Positions 10,201-18,617 of a stretch of DNA of 50,363 nt are shown in pieces. The DNA is from Bacilli bacterium (GTDB taxonomy: Bacteria > Bacillota_I > Bacilli_A > Izemoplasmatales > Hujiaoplasmataceae): positions 1 to 50,363 of the forward strand of contig JAFGQH010000047.1 in NCBI GenBank assembly GCA_016935815.1, in the 5' to 3' direction. A program made the position numbers and the translations under genes. The notes under the pieces were generated by a model. That model did not search any database, was not told the DNA's origin, and was given only the letters and a program-made list of their open reading frames with translations. Position 1 is the first letter of the stretch. Every line of letters begins with the position of its first letter.

Positions 10201-13200
10201 TATCGTGCACAAGATACAACCATCATCCGAGTCGCCAGCGATTATGATGATACTGAATACATCAGTGAGGACGAATTGACTCACTTATTACAAGCGATTC
10301 TTGTCTTGGATCTCCAAGACTTTGGGGATCTATCCACCTTCAATCTAGATACCTTGTTTGCGAATATCGATACCTTGCTGGATTCTTCCATCCTGCACGC
10401 ATCGATTTCCAAACAACTTTTGGATTTGACTGATGTTGTAACAGTCCCTCTAAATAAACAAGATACAACTCCATTGCGAATTACAACCGATCTGGATGGA
10501 CATTTGAATGAGTACATCGACAGAGAGGAATTGATCGCAACCATCGATGCTCTACAAGTGTTGGGAATCACGGACATCGATACGGTAGCGATTGACGTAT
10601 CCATACTCAATAATCTAGGTACAGAAGCGGATCCTACGGTATTGGATGAAGATAAGGCGGATACATTGTTCGCTTCCTCTATCATCTGTGCAACATTGTC
10701 AGGATATATGATAGACATTGCCGAACCAGCGGATCCAGCTGACGCATTCTTGGTCGTTCCTTGGAAGGTTCCAGATGGATTGGGTGGAGAAATCACAGTA
10801 CGGACGACCGATCCAGCTGATGGAACAAAATACATTACAAGCGATGAATTGACCAATGTCTTCCGTGCGGTACTCGCACTCGATCTGCAAGACTTTGACT
10901 CTGTCGAATCCTTCACTTTGGAAACGATCATAGCCAATAAAACCGTTATGCTCGATTCTGCAATCTTGCATGCGACGATTTCGAAACAGCTGAATGATCT
11001 TGGTGCTGATTTGATTACGATCCCGCTCAACAAGCAAAACGGGGATCCTTTGAGAATCACTTTGACAGACGGAACCAATTCCAATGAATACATTGACAGA
11101 AACGAACTCGAAGCGACTTTGGACGCACTTCAGGTTTTGGGTATCACCGATATCGCCGGCGTTGCCATCGATATCACGATTTTGAATCGTTTGGCGACCG
11201 AAGGAGACACCACGGTACTCGACACCACAAAATCCGATGTTTTATTCGCATCCTCGATTATCACCGCAACGCTTTCTCTTTATATTATTGATATCGCTGA
11301 ACCAGAAGATCCGGGAGCGGATCCATTCTTGGTTGTTCCATATACTGCACCTAACGGGTTGGGTGGTCAAGTTACCATTCGTACCATCGATCCGGCAGAC
11401 AGCACACAGTATATTACGGAAGAAGAATTGACGTATCTCTTAAAAGCGATTTTGAAATTGGATTTGGATAATTTCGATGCAGTCGAAACATTTACACTGG
11501 ATACGATTATCGCCAATTCCGATGTCTTGCTCGATTCCGCAATCTTCCATGCGACGATTTCCAAACAGTTGACTGATCTTGGATCTGATTTGATCACCAT
11601 TCCGCAAAACAAACAAAATGGCGATCCATGTAAGGTAACGACGACAGACGGAACCAATAGCAATGATTTCATTGATCGAGATGAACTCGACGCCACCTTC
11701 AACGCTCTACAAGTTCTTGGCATCACCGATATCGGTAGCGTCGCAGTCGATGTTGGTATTCTCAATAATTTGGGTACCGACTTGGATCCAACCGTATTGG
11801 ATACCACAAAATCCGATGCCTTGTTCGCATCTTCGATCATGACAGCGACCATTTCCAAATTTATGATCGACTTCAATGATGACGCGGAACCACTCATTTA
11901 TGTCCCTCAAAATACAGAAACCGGAACTGTGATCCGTACTTTGGATCCAGTTGACGGAACCGAATATATCAATGAAACCGAACTCACCAATGTCCTAAAA
12001 GCGATATTGGCTTTGGATCTCGGCAATTTCAGCGAAGTCGAAGGATTGACGATGACAACCATCATCGACAATCGTGTCGTTCTCCTGGATTCTGCGATCA
12101 TGCAAGCAACCATTTCCAAACAGATCATCGATTTGAGCGGAGATACGATCATCATTCCAGAGCAAGAAGAAGATGACTCAACCTATGTATTGATCGCTGT
12201 TGAAGCAAATACGGGTCAGTGGATCGAATACATCGCAAGAGATCAAATCGATGCCTTACTCGATGTCTTTGTCGTTCTGAATATGACAGAAATCAACGAC
12301 TTTACAGGATCCATCGATCTGACATTGCTGGCTGCCCCTGGGGCAATTGACACCTTGGTCGCATCGGCAATCATCCAAGCGACGATATCCAAACAGGTAT
12401 TCGATATCGTAGACGATCCGTTGGCTACAACCGACCTCATCGTTCCTTACCAAACCGATAACGAGGCAACTCCTGTGACATTACGCATCATGGCAGGAGA
12501 TACCGTGGAAACCGAACTGATCAAAGCTTCGGAAATCCAAGATTTGTTGGAAGCATTTGTCGCGATGGAACTGACTAATATCGACTCGATTGGAGATAAC
12601 ATTTCCTTGCAGAAACTTGCGGATAACGCTGTTACCGTGTTTGAGTCCTATATTATTCAAGCTACCGTATCCGGTCAAATCTTGGCTCTTGGAGCCGTTA
12701 TCACTCCTGCACTGGGAGATGACGATTTGACAGCAGTCATCACAACGACCGGAATAATCGGTCACATGACAGACTTTATCTCCAAGACCGAACTGAAAGA
12801 ATTTGTCGAAGCAGCAACCGTCTTTGTATCCGGTGATGGTGGAGTCGATTCCTTTGATGGTGGCATGGACTTGTCCTTGTTGAATGATCCAGGTAATCGC
12901 ACTACATTACTGGAAAGCTCCATTATGCAAGCGACGATCTCCGATCAGATCAACAATTTGGGTGGAGATATAAGAATTCCAATTAGAGACGTGAATAACG
13001 TATTGATTCAAATCACGACGACAGAAGGCGACTTCTATCTATCAACCGATGAAATCGGTCATTTATTAGATGCTTTGGATATTTTGGGTGAAACCGACAA
13101 TCTGGCAGACTTTGGTGGAACTTTGTCAATCAGTAATTTGTTTGAATCCCAAGATTCCGTCAACTATGCATATAACCGTTCCACCCTACTAGCGTCTGCG

Positions 13201-14679
13201 ATCATGCATGCGACGATCACCGATCAGATTCAAGCATTGGATCCTGGTGTAGGTGAACGAACCATCATCATTCCGATCGATGGACTCGCTTCCGAACCAG
13301 TCAAATTATATACCGTGATTTCAGCGGATTACTTCATCGACAAAGACGAAATCAGTCATTTGCTCGACGCCTTGGATCTGCTAGGATTCAACGGTGCGGA
13401 CCTCTCCGGATTCGGTGGTGCTTTGGATATTTCCGGAATCAGTACCGATACACAGAAAAATACGGTACTCAATTCCGTCATTATCCATGCGACGATTTCC
13501 AGACAATTGTTGAATCTCGCGGATGATGTTCTGATTGTTCCTCTATATTCCGAAGACGGTGAGTTGGCAATATACGCAATTCAATCCACACCGGATGTTG
13601 AGACGTTCATCGTCAAAACCGAGATCAAAGCGATTTTGACCGCATTTAACGAAATGGGCTTTGGTAACCTGACAACCGGTATGCCAGCAGAAATAACATC
13701 CGATGTCTTCTTTGACAATCCAGGATTATATTTGCAATCTTCATCGATACAAGCAACTTTGAGTCAAAAACTCTTCGATATCAATGAATCTTCAACCATC
13801 CTGATCTTCCCTGATTTCGATATCAGGACCGATCCGGATACAGATCTCATCATCGATCAGTCAGATGTCACATACATCCTGAAAGCCGAATTGTTGTTGC
13901 TGATGGCAGCGATGGACGAAATGGGATTGACGGACTTCACAGATGTCCAGATCACACCACTCATCATGCAAAACAAGAATTATCAAACGATTACAGATTC
14001 GGCAATCATGCAAGCGACGATCTCCGATAACATCTTGAACGGAGCTACCGATGAATCTTCAGCAGTATCAGGTAAGTTGATTGTTCCTGCATACTTCCAT
14101 GAAACGATAGCAGTGGAAACAGTCGCAACCGACTGGATCGAACAAACCGAATTGATGCACCTGTTGGCCGCATTCTCTGAATTCGGACTGGATTCCTTCA
14201 ATTCGATCGATGCTTCCAACTTCAATACATTGACCGGAACTCAGATTGATATCATCACAACCAGTGGTTCGATGCATACGACGATCGATTACATGTTGCA
14301 AAATAATGGCAATATCTCTGGCAGCATTCCAAGTAAGGCGATCGATTCCTACGATTACGTCGCATACGACATGGTGACTCCGGATGAGATCAGATGCTTC
14401 ATCTTGGCAACCAATGTGATTGCTCAACCTGGTGATTCGATTACCAACATCACCTTCGATGTCACAATCATTCAAGGATTGGATTCCGGAGAACGCGATA
14501 TCGTTCTGGATTCCATGATCGTCAGAAACATGTTGACGGATGAACTGGAAGCTAAAATGACATTGGATGATCCACTTGACCTGTACTGGCCAGACAACTC
14601 AGATTACGAAGATAACAATCCAGCAAGTTTCTTGACAGAACTAGGAATCAACAACGTATTAACACATTATGGCATTTAA
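7252..14679 (+). CDS. Giant CvpA-anchored repeat surface protein (2475 aa)
   Basis: I do not recognise this protein as a named family. Residues 1-192 resemble a CvpA-type membrane domain: four hydrophobic segments (about 7-27, 34-55, 115-149, 164-190), 'GFMKGMKN' after the first and 'KNRGIGAIFG' before the last. The basic loop 152-163 should be cytoplasmic, so the remaining ~2280 residues should be outside. Residues ~200-490 are a unique acidic region shared with the next gene. From residue ~505 to the end there are 22 copies of an 83-98-residue alpha/beta unit. Each opens with a helix of the form 'SxIxxATIS', followed by a strand ending in 'IP' or 'VPY', then 'YIxxxELxxLLxAL..LG'. Lysine and cysteine are rare, Asp/Glu abundant. 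No C-terminal anchor is visible. A structural surface layer, adhesin or scaffold role is possible; none is demonstrated. Confidence 0.9.
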   Translation: MPANLDFALYLNIALFSMLGMGLLIGFMKGMKNAMWGFLVTLIFFAFFFLTLDLVTNTLWTMNLPFLGGLLANVSPALSGVTQLQQALPILMNEFLGDTLGPAVDNAHLLEFATSIALFALKVVYMILYFTVIQILYRLILWIIKLIVFPSKKKTDKYRSKNRGIGAIFGLLSGAMSLYVTLIIFGGVISIADSVVSIMPEDVPTQMNQIVYNQEFSSPTTPLFRTGSIIDEFISPDIESAMNLVNDAIDAYNTNIIITTQNQITMTSDYTGEEMPLNLYLFDQVLSMDYQDEQIAFRAEIEIFTDAGALVLANPYMESRNLSDVTGNDIRDVFGVLADSNLFTTLIPVGVEVGYEMFDITGFDVDLDAIYDIPWDEEIVQLGEIAAMTFDIINAAGIFIEGTDYTTVQIDGDEVTDLFDAISQSELVTLAAYIVLEPMLETTLASAAPYITVPADINWTDEFEAIGAFMGSVLSTDLTYGDIESQNISAMLTALAQVDFELLLDSQIITSAMVNILSGQTPIDVSFLNVPVGIEWYDTEVDGETVYGELHNILIAVNALTSTLSGIDITSFTDFNIQTLADLDLTSINAVFESQILVATITDYIANLDLGADYQIIIPDSAYENGYLRKQELQDVVSAVQMLLENLTCDVGDTACEELGFDFMKVLTLTSDNIDVLLEPDIFAATVGNILIDMTGDVLTIPGSSLTTIYVDEVPMSVVSPDEIKYAFLAVSVLGITSVDDIQVDASILSNLAVSEAEPTVLDTDKAATLFASDIIKATLTAFLMEATSGDTEVVIVPYLDPDGLSIREIDAVDGVTVMITEAELTNILKGILALDITDFSNFDTINLGDILSNVSVLLDSAILHATVSNQLLQMTDIIVVPYFDLAGDPIRITNGPVGHETTYIDKDELEAAIDALQVLGISDINNVSMDITILNDLGTEADPTILDTTKSTTLFASSIINATLSKYIFDMTDVEDPFIIVPYRAQDTTIIRVASDYDDTEYISEDELTHLLQAILVLDLQDFGDLSTFNLDTLFANIDTLLDSSILHASISKQLLDLTDVVTVPLNKQDTTPLRITTDLDGHLNEYIDREELIATIDALQVLGITDIDTVAIDVSILNNLGTEADPTVLDEDKADTLFASSIICATLSGYMIDIAEPADPADAFLVVPWKVPDGLGGEITVRTTDPADGTKYITSDELTNVFRAVLALDLQDFDSVESFTLETIIANKTVMLDSAILHATISKQLNDLGADLITIPLNKQNGDPLRITLTDGTNSNEYIDRNELEATLDALQVLGITDIAGVAIDITILNRLATEGDTTVLDTTKSDVLFASSIITATLSLYIIDIAEPEDPGADPFLVVPYTAPNGLGGQVTIRTIDPADSTQYITEEELTYLLKAILKLDLDNFDAVETFTLDTIIANSDVLLDSAIFHATISKQLTDLGSDLITIPQNKQNGDPCKVTTTDGTNSNDFIDRDELDATFNALQVLGITDIGSVAVDVGILNNLGTDLDPTVLDTTKSDALFASSIMTATISKFMIDFNDDAEPLIYVPQNTETGTVIRTLDPVDGTEYINETELTNVLKAILALDLGNFSEVEGLTMTTIIDNRVVLLDSAIMQATISKQIIDLSGDTIIIPEQEEDDSTYVLIAVEANTGQWIEYIARDQIDALLDVFVVLNMTEINDFTGSIDLTLLAAPGAIDTLVASAIIQATISKQVFDIVDDPLATTDLIVPYQTDNEATPVTLRIMAGDTVETELIKASEIQDLLEAFVAMELTNIDSIGDNISLQKLADNAVTVFESYIIQATVSGQILALGAVITPALGDDDLTAVITTTGIIGHMTDFISKTELKEFVEAATVFVSGDGGVDSFDGGMDLSLLNDPGNRTTLLESSIMQATISDQINNLGGDIRIPIRDVNNVLIQITTTEGDFYLSTDEIGHLLDALDILGETDNLADFGGTLSISNLFESQDSVNYAYNRSTLLASAIMHATITDQIQALDPGVGERTIIIPIDGLASEPVKLYTVISADYFIDKDEISHLLDALDLLGFNGADLSGFGGALDISGISTDTQKNTVLNSVIIHATISRQLLNLADDVLIVPLYSEDGELAIYAIQSTPDVETFIVKTEIKAILTAFNEMGFGNLTTGMPAEITSDVFFDNPGLYLQSSSIQATLSQKLFDINESSTILIFPDFDIRTDPDTDLIIDQSDVTYILKAELLLLMAAMDEMGLTDFTDVQITPLIMQNKNYQTITDSAIMQATISDNILNGATDESSAVSGKLIVPAYFHETIAVETVATDWIEQTELMHLLAAFSEFGLDSFNSIDASNFNTLTGTQIDIITTSGSMHTTIDYMLQNNGNISGSIPSKAIDSYDYVAYDMVTPDEIRCFILATNVIAQPGDSITNITFDVTIIQGLDSGERDIVLDSMIVRNMLTDELEAKMTLDDPLDLYWPDNSDYEDNNPASFLTELGINNVLTHYGI
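8764..14679 (+). repeat. 22 tandem coding repeats of ~250-294 bp in the giant gene
   Basis: The codons for the 'SxIxxATIS' helix start at 8764, 9028, 9286, 9565, 9829, 10120, 10381, 10672, 10954, 11248, 11533, 11827, 12088, 12361, 12643, 12913, 13192, 13471, 13738, 13996, 14260 and 14509, i.e. spacings of 249-294 bp. From about 9829 to 12088 the units alternate in two types (an 'LDSAILHATIS' type and a 'FASSIITATLS' type), giving a double unit of 184-193 residues. DNA similarity between successive double units is high enough to see by eye (compare 10994-11047 with 11575-11628), which suggests recent duplication. The flanking units are more diverged. Confidence 0.9.
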
Positions 14680-14695
14680 ATAGAACCATTCCATG

Positions 14696-14724
14696 AAGCG
14701 GTAGTCCCTGACTATCGCTTTTTT
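14696..14724 (+). terminator. Terminator after the 2475-aa giant gene
   Basis: Stem AAGCGGTAG / CTATCGCTT (14696-14704, 14712-14720; one G-U pair), 7-base loop, followed by a run of T. Confidence 0.8.
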
Positions 14725-14734
14725 GTCATTCTAC

Positions 14735-14763
14735 TTTTATATTTAAAATGCTTATAGTATAAT
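14735..14763 (+). promoter_or_regulatory. Promoter of the 1240-aa giant gene
   Basis: TTTTAT (14735-14740), 17 bases, TATAAT (14758-14763). GAGGGAGGG ribosome binding site precedes ATG 14801. Layout matches the promoter at 7190-7218, so each paralogue has its own, similar promoter. Confidence 0.55.
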
Positions 14764-14800
14764 ATATCTAATCAAAAATATATTTTGAGGGAGGGATTTT

Positions 14801-17800
14801 ATGCTACTGGCAGTCGACCTGAGTTTACTCGGATCACTACACTTTATTTTTTATTTGATTCTTGGTCTTGCCGTTTTGGCCGGACTGATGCGCGGGTTTA
14901 AGAAAACCCTGTATACGTTTATTGTGATGGCGATTTTCTATGTCGTCTTTTTCGTTACTATCGATAGTATTGTCGCTTGGCTTTGGACAATGGATCTATC
15001 GTTCCTAGAACCGACGTTGGCGGGAATCGATCCGGCGTTATCGGGATTCACTTCCTTTGAGGACAGCATCAATCAGTTTGCCCAGTGGGCGCTTGGAGAT
15101 GCCGTGAATCTGTCCGCGACTTCAGATGCGGTTATGGCTTTGGCCGTAGGTTTAGGGCAATTCGTTCTGAAACTGGTTTGGACGATCCTCTATTTCACCG
15201 TTATTTTGTTGGTTTGGAAAATCCTGACTTGGATCATCGGCGCGATCTTTGTTCGCAACAAGGAAAAAGCTTCGAAGAATCGTGGCTTGGGAGCTGTGAT
15301 GGGGGTTGCCAACGGTTTGATGGCGGTGTTCATCATGATGATCATGTTGGGCGGTATCATGTCCGTTGCCGAGTCCGCATTGGTCTTGTTGCAAGACACT
15401 TCACCAACAACCATGTCATTTGACAGACGCAACACTTCTTGGGATGGTTCAGTGGACTTGATTCCTCTGGCGGAAACAACGATGCCGGATGTCAGTGCAT
15501 ATATCGATGATTTGCAGGCAATGGTGGACGAATATAATTCAGATATCTTTGTCAGCGTCGCCAATAGCATCACTGCACCATCTGTGATCAATCCGGATGT
15601 GGAAGTGCCATTGGCAATCAATTTATTTGATAAAGTATTGTCGTTTGATTATGAAGGAAATACGATTGGAATCCGTTATGAGCTTTCGGTGTTCTCTGAA
15701 GCTGCCAACGTGATTTTGCAATCCGACTATATGACAACAAAAGAATTTACCGACATCACCGGGGATGATATCCGCGACGTCTTTTCCTATTTGTCCGAAT
15801 CGACCTTGATCACAAGTTTGGTACCGGTAGCAATCGAAGTAGGAGCCCAGATGTATGATGAAACCTTGACGATCGATACGGATGCTCTTTATTCCTATCA
15901 ATGGGATCAGGAGCTTGCCAATCTGGGATCGATCGCCGGTGCTTTGTTTGATATACTGAACGGTGCCGGATTCATTGGGGGAGAAGGTTCAGTCGATCAA
16001 ATTGTAATTGATGAGGATACCGTATTGGAACTGTTTGGCGATATGGCTGATTCCGATGTCATCGTGATGTTGACGGAATCTTTGCTGTTACCGATGTTAT
16101 CCAATTCCGACGGTCAATTCTCAGCGATACTGGTCGTTCCGGACGATTTGAATGTCGAGAATGAAATTCGCGCTTTGGGTGATATCTTCGCTGAAATCGT
16201 TTCTGCAGATATCGACTTTGCTTCGTTCTCTGATCAAGATGTAACAGCGATGTTAAGTGCGGTCGGTCAAATTGATTTGACAGTTTTGATGGAATCGCAA
16301 TTGGTTACTGAAGCGTTGATCAACATTCTAAGCGGTGAAGCGGGAATCGAAGGTTTGGATATGCTCGTTGTACCGGACGATTTGGAATGGTATGACAGTG
16401 GCAGTGGCGCAAGCTTGGTTCCTGGAGAGCTTCGCAATATATTAACTTCCTTGAATGTCTTGGCTGATGTTGCCGGAGATCTCGACTTCAACAACCTTGA
16501 TGTCAGCGCATTGGTCGATATGACACCGACGCAAATTGACGATTTGTTAGGATCAGCGGTGATTTCCGCTACTATTGGCAGTACCATTTATAATTTGGGT
16601 ACGGGAGCGCTTGTGATTCCAGACTCTGTTGTCGAAACCATTCAAGTGAACTCCGCAAATGTCAATGTGATTGTAAATACAGAAATCAATAAGATCATTC
16701 AAGCACTCGGTGCGATTGATTTTCCTGATTTTGATAATATGACTTTCGATGCCGGACTCTTGTCCAGCCTTGAAAACGATACGCAAGACGGATTGGATCA
16801 TGTCAAACTAGCAACGGTCCTGGACTCTGCAATCATCCAAGCCACTGTCAGTGATATGGTGATCGGATTGGAAGACAACAGTGGATTGCTGACGATTCCG
16901 GAAAATGCCGCAAATGGCGATCCTGTGAAAACTTATGACTCAGAAGATGATCTCTATTTGGTTAGCGACACCGAAATCATCGCTTTGATGGATGCGTTAT
17001 ATGAAATCGGCATCGATAATTTCAACGCCATCGATTTCGAAGACACCAGCCTATTATTCGATCATTTGGACACGTTCTTGGAATCCGCAGTCATTCACGC
17101 AACCATTTCCGACTTCATTATGGGAATGGACGGAACCATTACCATACCAGAACGTAGTTTTGACAATAACCCTGTCATTATAGTTCAAGGAGCCACTACC
17201 TATATCGACGGTGATGAAATCACCATGTTGGTCGATGCTTTGGATCTTCTTGATGTTTTCAATCCAACGAGTTTCACGACCGGATTTGATCTTTCGATGT
17301 TGGATACGCAAGCAAAACAGGATGTTGTTATGGACAGTGCAATCATGCACGCAACCATTTCGGATACCTTGTTGGGCTTAGACAGCAGTATTCTCTATAT
17401 ACCGGATACACAACAAGATGGAATTACAGATCTCAAGATAGCTCGCGGTGTTACCGATATCACCACATATGTCTTGCCAGCAGAAATCAGTGCTCTCATT
17501 AATGTATTCAACGCCTTATCATTGGATTTGACGGATTTGACATTGACATTCACGACGACTGATTTATTGGATAATTCCGCATTGATCGTGGAATCCTCCG
17601 CATTGCAAGCTCAGATCAGTGATAGAATCCTGAGCGGTTCTGGCAACATCATCATTCCGGATGAGAACTTGTCCGCTTTGCCTTTGAAGATCGTTCAGAC
17701 GGACGTATCTTACATTCGAAAAGCAGAATTGGGTCGATTCCTGAACGCAGTCAGTTTGTTATCCGTGGATGATTTCGCAACCTTTGATATGAATCCTTCC

Positions 17801-18523
17801 GATATTTTCTCTACTGATCTGGACGAATTTTTCAATTCCTTGATCATGCAAGCGACAGTATCGAAGTACATCTTGGATAATTCCGACGATGAAAATCCTG
17901 GATCCTATGGAACAACGGTTCTGTTGGTTCCAACCGATCAAAGAGAGTTGTTTGATGTGGATACCGTACCAACGGAACAAATCATCAAATCCGAATTGAT
18001 TTTGATCATTGAAGCACTCAGCACATTGCAGATGGACAACTTTACCGACAACATGTCTCCTGGAGACATCACCGGTTTGGATAAGACACAGATCGATTCG
18101 ATTCTGGACAGTGTATCCTTCCATGTTACAATTGACAACATGTTGCGAGACAATGCGAACATCGTCGCCGATATTCCAACGCAAGCCGAAGTATCGGGTG
18201 GAGCTCATGGAGTCAATCCTTTGACAACCGCAGAAGAATTGTCTGACTTCATCTTTGCGATCAAGACACTTGGCGGTACGGATTTCCAAACAGCTAATGT
18301 CAATGCAGCCGATTTCGCATCCCTGGATGACGGACAGCGCATCACCGTCTTGACATCGATGATCATTCGCAACAAGATCACACCGCAACTTGAAGTGTTG
18401 GATCTTGCCGATCCACTCTATACGATCGAAGCATCCGACTATGTAGATGGAAATACAGCCTTGTTCTTGACCGAGACCGGAGCCAAGGACGCAATCGATT
18501 ATTTCTTCACTTATACCGGATAA
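14801..18523 (+). CDS. CvpA-anchored repeat surface protein, shorter paralogue (1240 aa)
   Basis: Collinear paralogue of the preceding giant. It has the same CvpA-like four-helix N-terminus ('GLMRGFKK' after the first helix, basic loop ending 'SKNRGLGAVMG' before the fourth) and the same unique region. Compare 'ITGDDIRDVFSYLSEST' here with 'VTGNDIRDVFGVLADSN' in the giant. The repeat array has 9 units instead of 22, and the C-terminal cap is similar (last unit, then 'FLTETG' versus 'FLTELG'). The prediction is again a cytoplasmic basic loop with ~1050 residues outside. Its repeats are more diverged from each other than those of the giant. It has its own promoter and terminator rather than being in an operon. 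Function is unknown; the conserved ends with variable repeat number suggest length as an evolving property, as in adhesins or spacer-type surface proteins. Confidence 0.9.
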   Translation: MLLAVDLSLLGSLHFIFYLILGLAVLAGLMRGFKKTLYTFIVMAIFYVVFFVTIDSIVAWLWTMDLSFLEPTLAGIDPALSGFTSFEDSINQFAQWALGDAVNLSATSDAVMALAVGLGQFVLKLVWTILYFTVILLVWKILTWIIGAIFVRNKEKASKNRGLGAVMGVANGLMAVFIMMIMLGGIMSVAESALVLLQDTSPTTMSFDRRNTSWDGSVDLIPLAETTMPDVSAYIDDLQAMVDEYNSDIFVSVANSITAPSVINPDVEVPLAINLFDKVLSFDYEGNTIGIRYELSVFSEAANVILQSDYMTTKEFTDITGDDIRDVFSYLSESTLITSLVPVAIEVGAQMYDETLTIDTDALYSYQWDQELANLGSIAGALFDILNGAGFIGGEGSVDQIVIDEDTVLELFGDMADSDVIVMLTESLLLPMLSNSDGQFSAILVVPDDLNVENEIRALGDIFAEIVSADIDFASFSDQDVTAMLSAVGQIDLTVLMESQLVTEALINILSGEAGIEGLDMLVVPDDLEWYDSGSGASLVPGELRNILTSLNVLADVAGDLDFNNLDVSALVDMTPTQIDDLLGSAVISATIGSTIYNLGTGALVIPDSVVETIQVNSANVNVIVNTEINKIIQALGAIDFPDFDNMTFDAGLLSSLENDTQDGLDHVKLATVLDSAIIQATVSDMVIGLEDNSGLLTIPENAANGDPVKTYDSEDDLYLVSDTEIIALMDALYEIGIDNFNAIDFEDTSLLFDHLDTFLESAVIHATISDFIMGMDGTITIPERSFDNNPVIIVQGATTYIDGDEITMLVDALDLLDVFNPTSFTTGFDLSMLDTQAKQDVVMDSAIMHATISDTLLGLDSSILYIPDTQQDGITDLKIARGVTDITTYVLPAEISALINVFNALSLDLTDLTLTFTTTDLLDNSALIVESSALQAQISDRILSGSGNIIIPDENLSALPLKIVQTDVSYIRKAELGRFLNAVSLLSVDDFATFDMNPSDIFSTDLDEFFNSLIMQATVSKYILDNSDDENPGSYGTTVLLVPTDQRELFDVDTVPTEQIIKSELILIIEALSTLQMDNFTDNMSPGDITGLDKTQIDSILDSVSFHVTIDNMLRDNANIVADIPTQAEVSGGAHGVNPLTTAEELSDFIFAIKTLGGTDFQTANVNAADFASLDDGQRITVLTSMIIRNKITPQLEVLDLADPLYTIEASDYVDGNTALFLTETGAKDAIDYFFTYTG
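16292..18523 (+). repeat. Nine tandem coding repeats of ~243-273 bp
   Basis: Helix-motif codons begin at 16292, 16550, 16823, 17081, 17333, 17591, 17834, 18107 and 18353. Units are homologous to those of the neighbouring giant (for example 'LDSAIIQATVS', 'MDSAIMHATIS', 'FNSLIMQATVS'). Confidence 0.88.
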
Positions 18524-18540
18524 CCAGTCATTCATAAAAC

Positions 18541-18574
18541 GAGGGAAGAATATTCTTCCCTCTTATTCTTTTTG
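18541..18574 (+). terminator. Terminator after the 1240-aa gene
   Basis: Perfect 22-bp palindrome at 18541-18562 (GAGGGAAGAA ... TTCTTCCCTC) followed by a T-rich tract. Confidence 0.85.
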
Positions 18575-18583
18575 TGTTATAAT
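18575..18583 (+). promoter_or_regulatory. Extended -10 promoter of the 5'-nucleotidase gene
   Basis: TGTTATAAT extended -10 directly after the terminator; no convincing -35. GGAGG lies ahead of ATG 18618. Confidence 0.6.
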
Positions 18584-18617
18584 AGAATTCTACGAGAATT
18601 ATTGGAGGTACATACTT

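Noticed and set aside
10281-11093. A 270-codon open frame on the minus strand inside the giant gene, and similar long antisense frames there
   Set aside because: They mirror the repetitive codon pattern of the plus-strand gene, have Ser/Val-rich low-complexity products and no ribosome binding sites.
8764-18523. CRISPR array or non-coding satellite as an explanation for the repeats
   Set aside because: The repeats are in frame, 243-294 bp long, protein-conserved and diverged at synonymous positions; there are no short identical repeats with unique spacers anywhere in the window.
17759-18535. A 258-codon minus-strand frame over the end of the shorter giant gene
   Set aside because: Antisense shadow of a gene with strong protein-level homology to its paralogue; no binding site or promoter.
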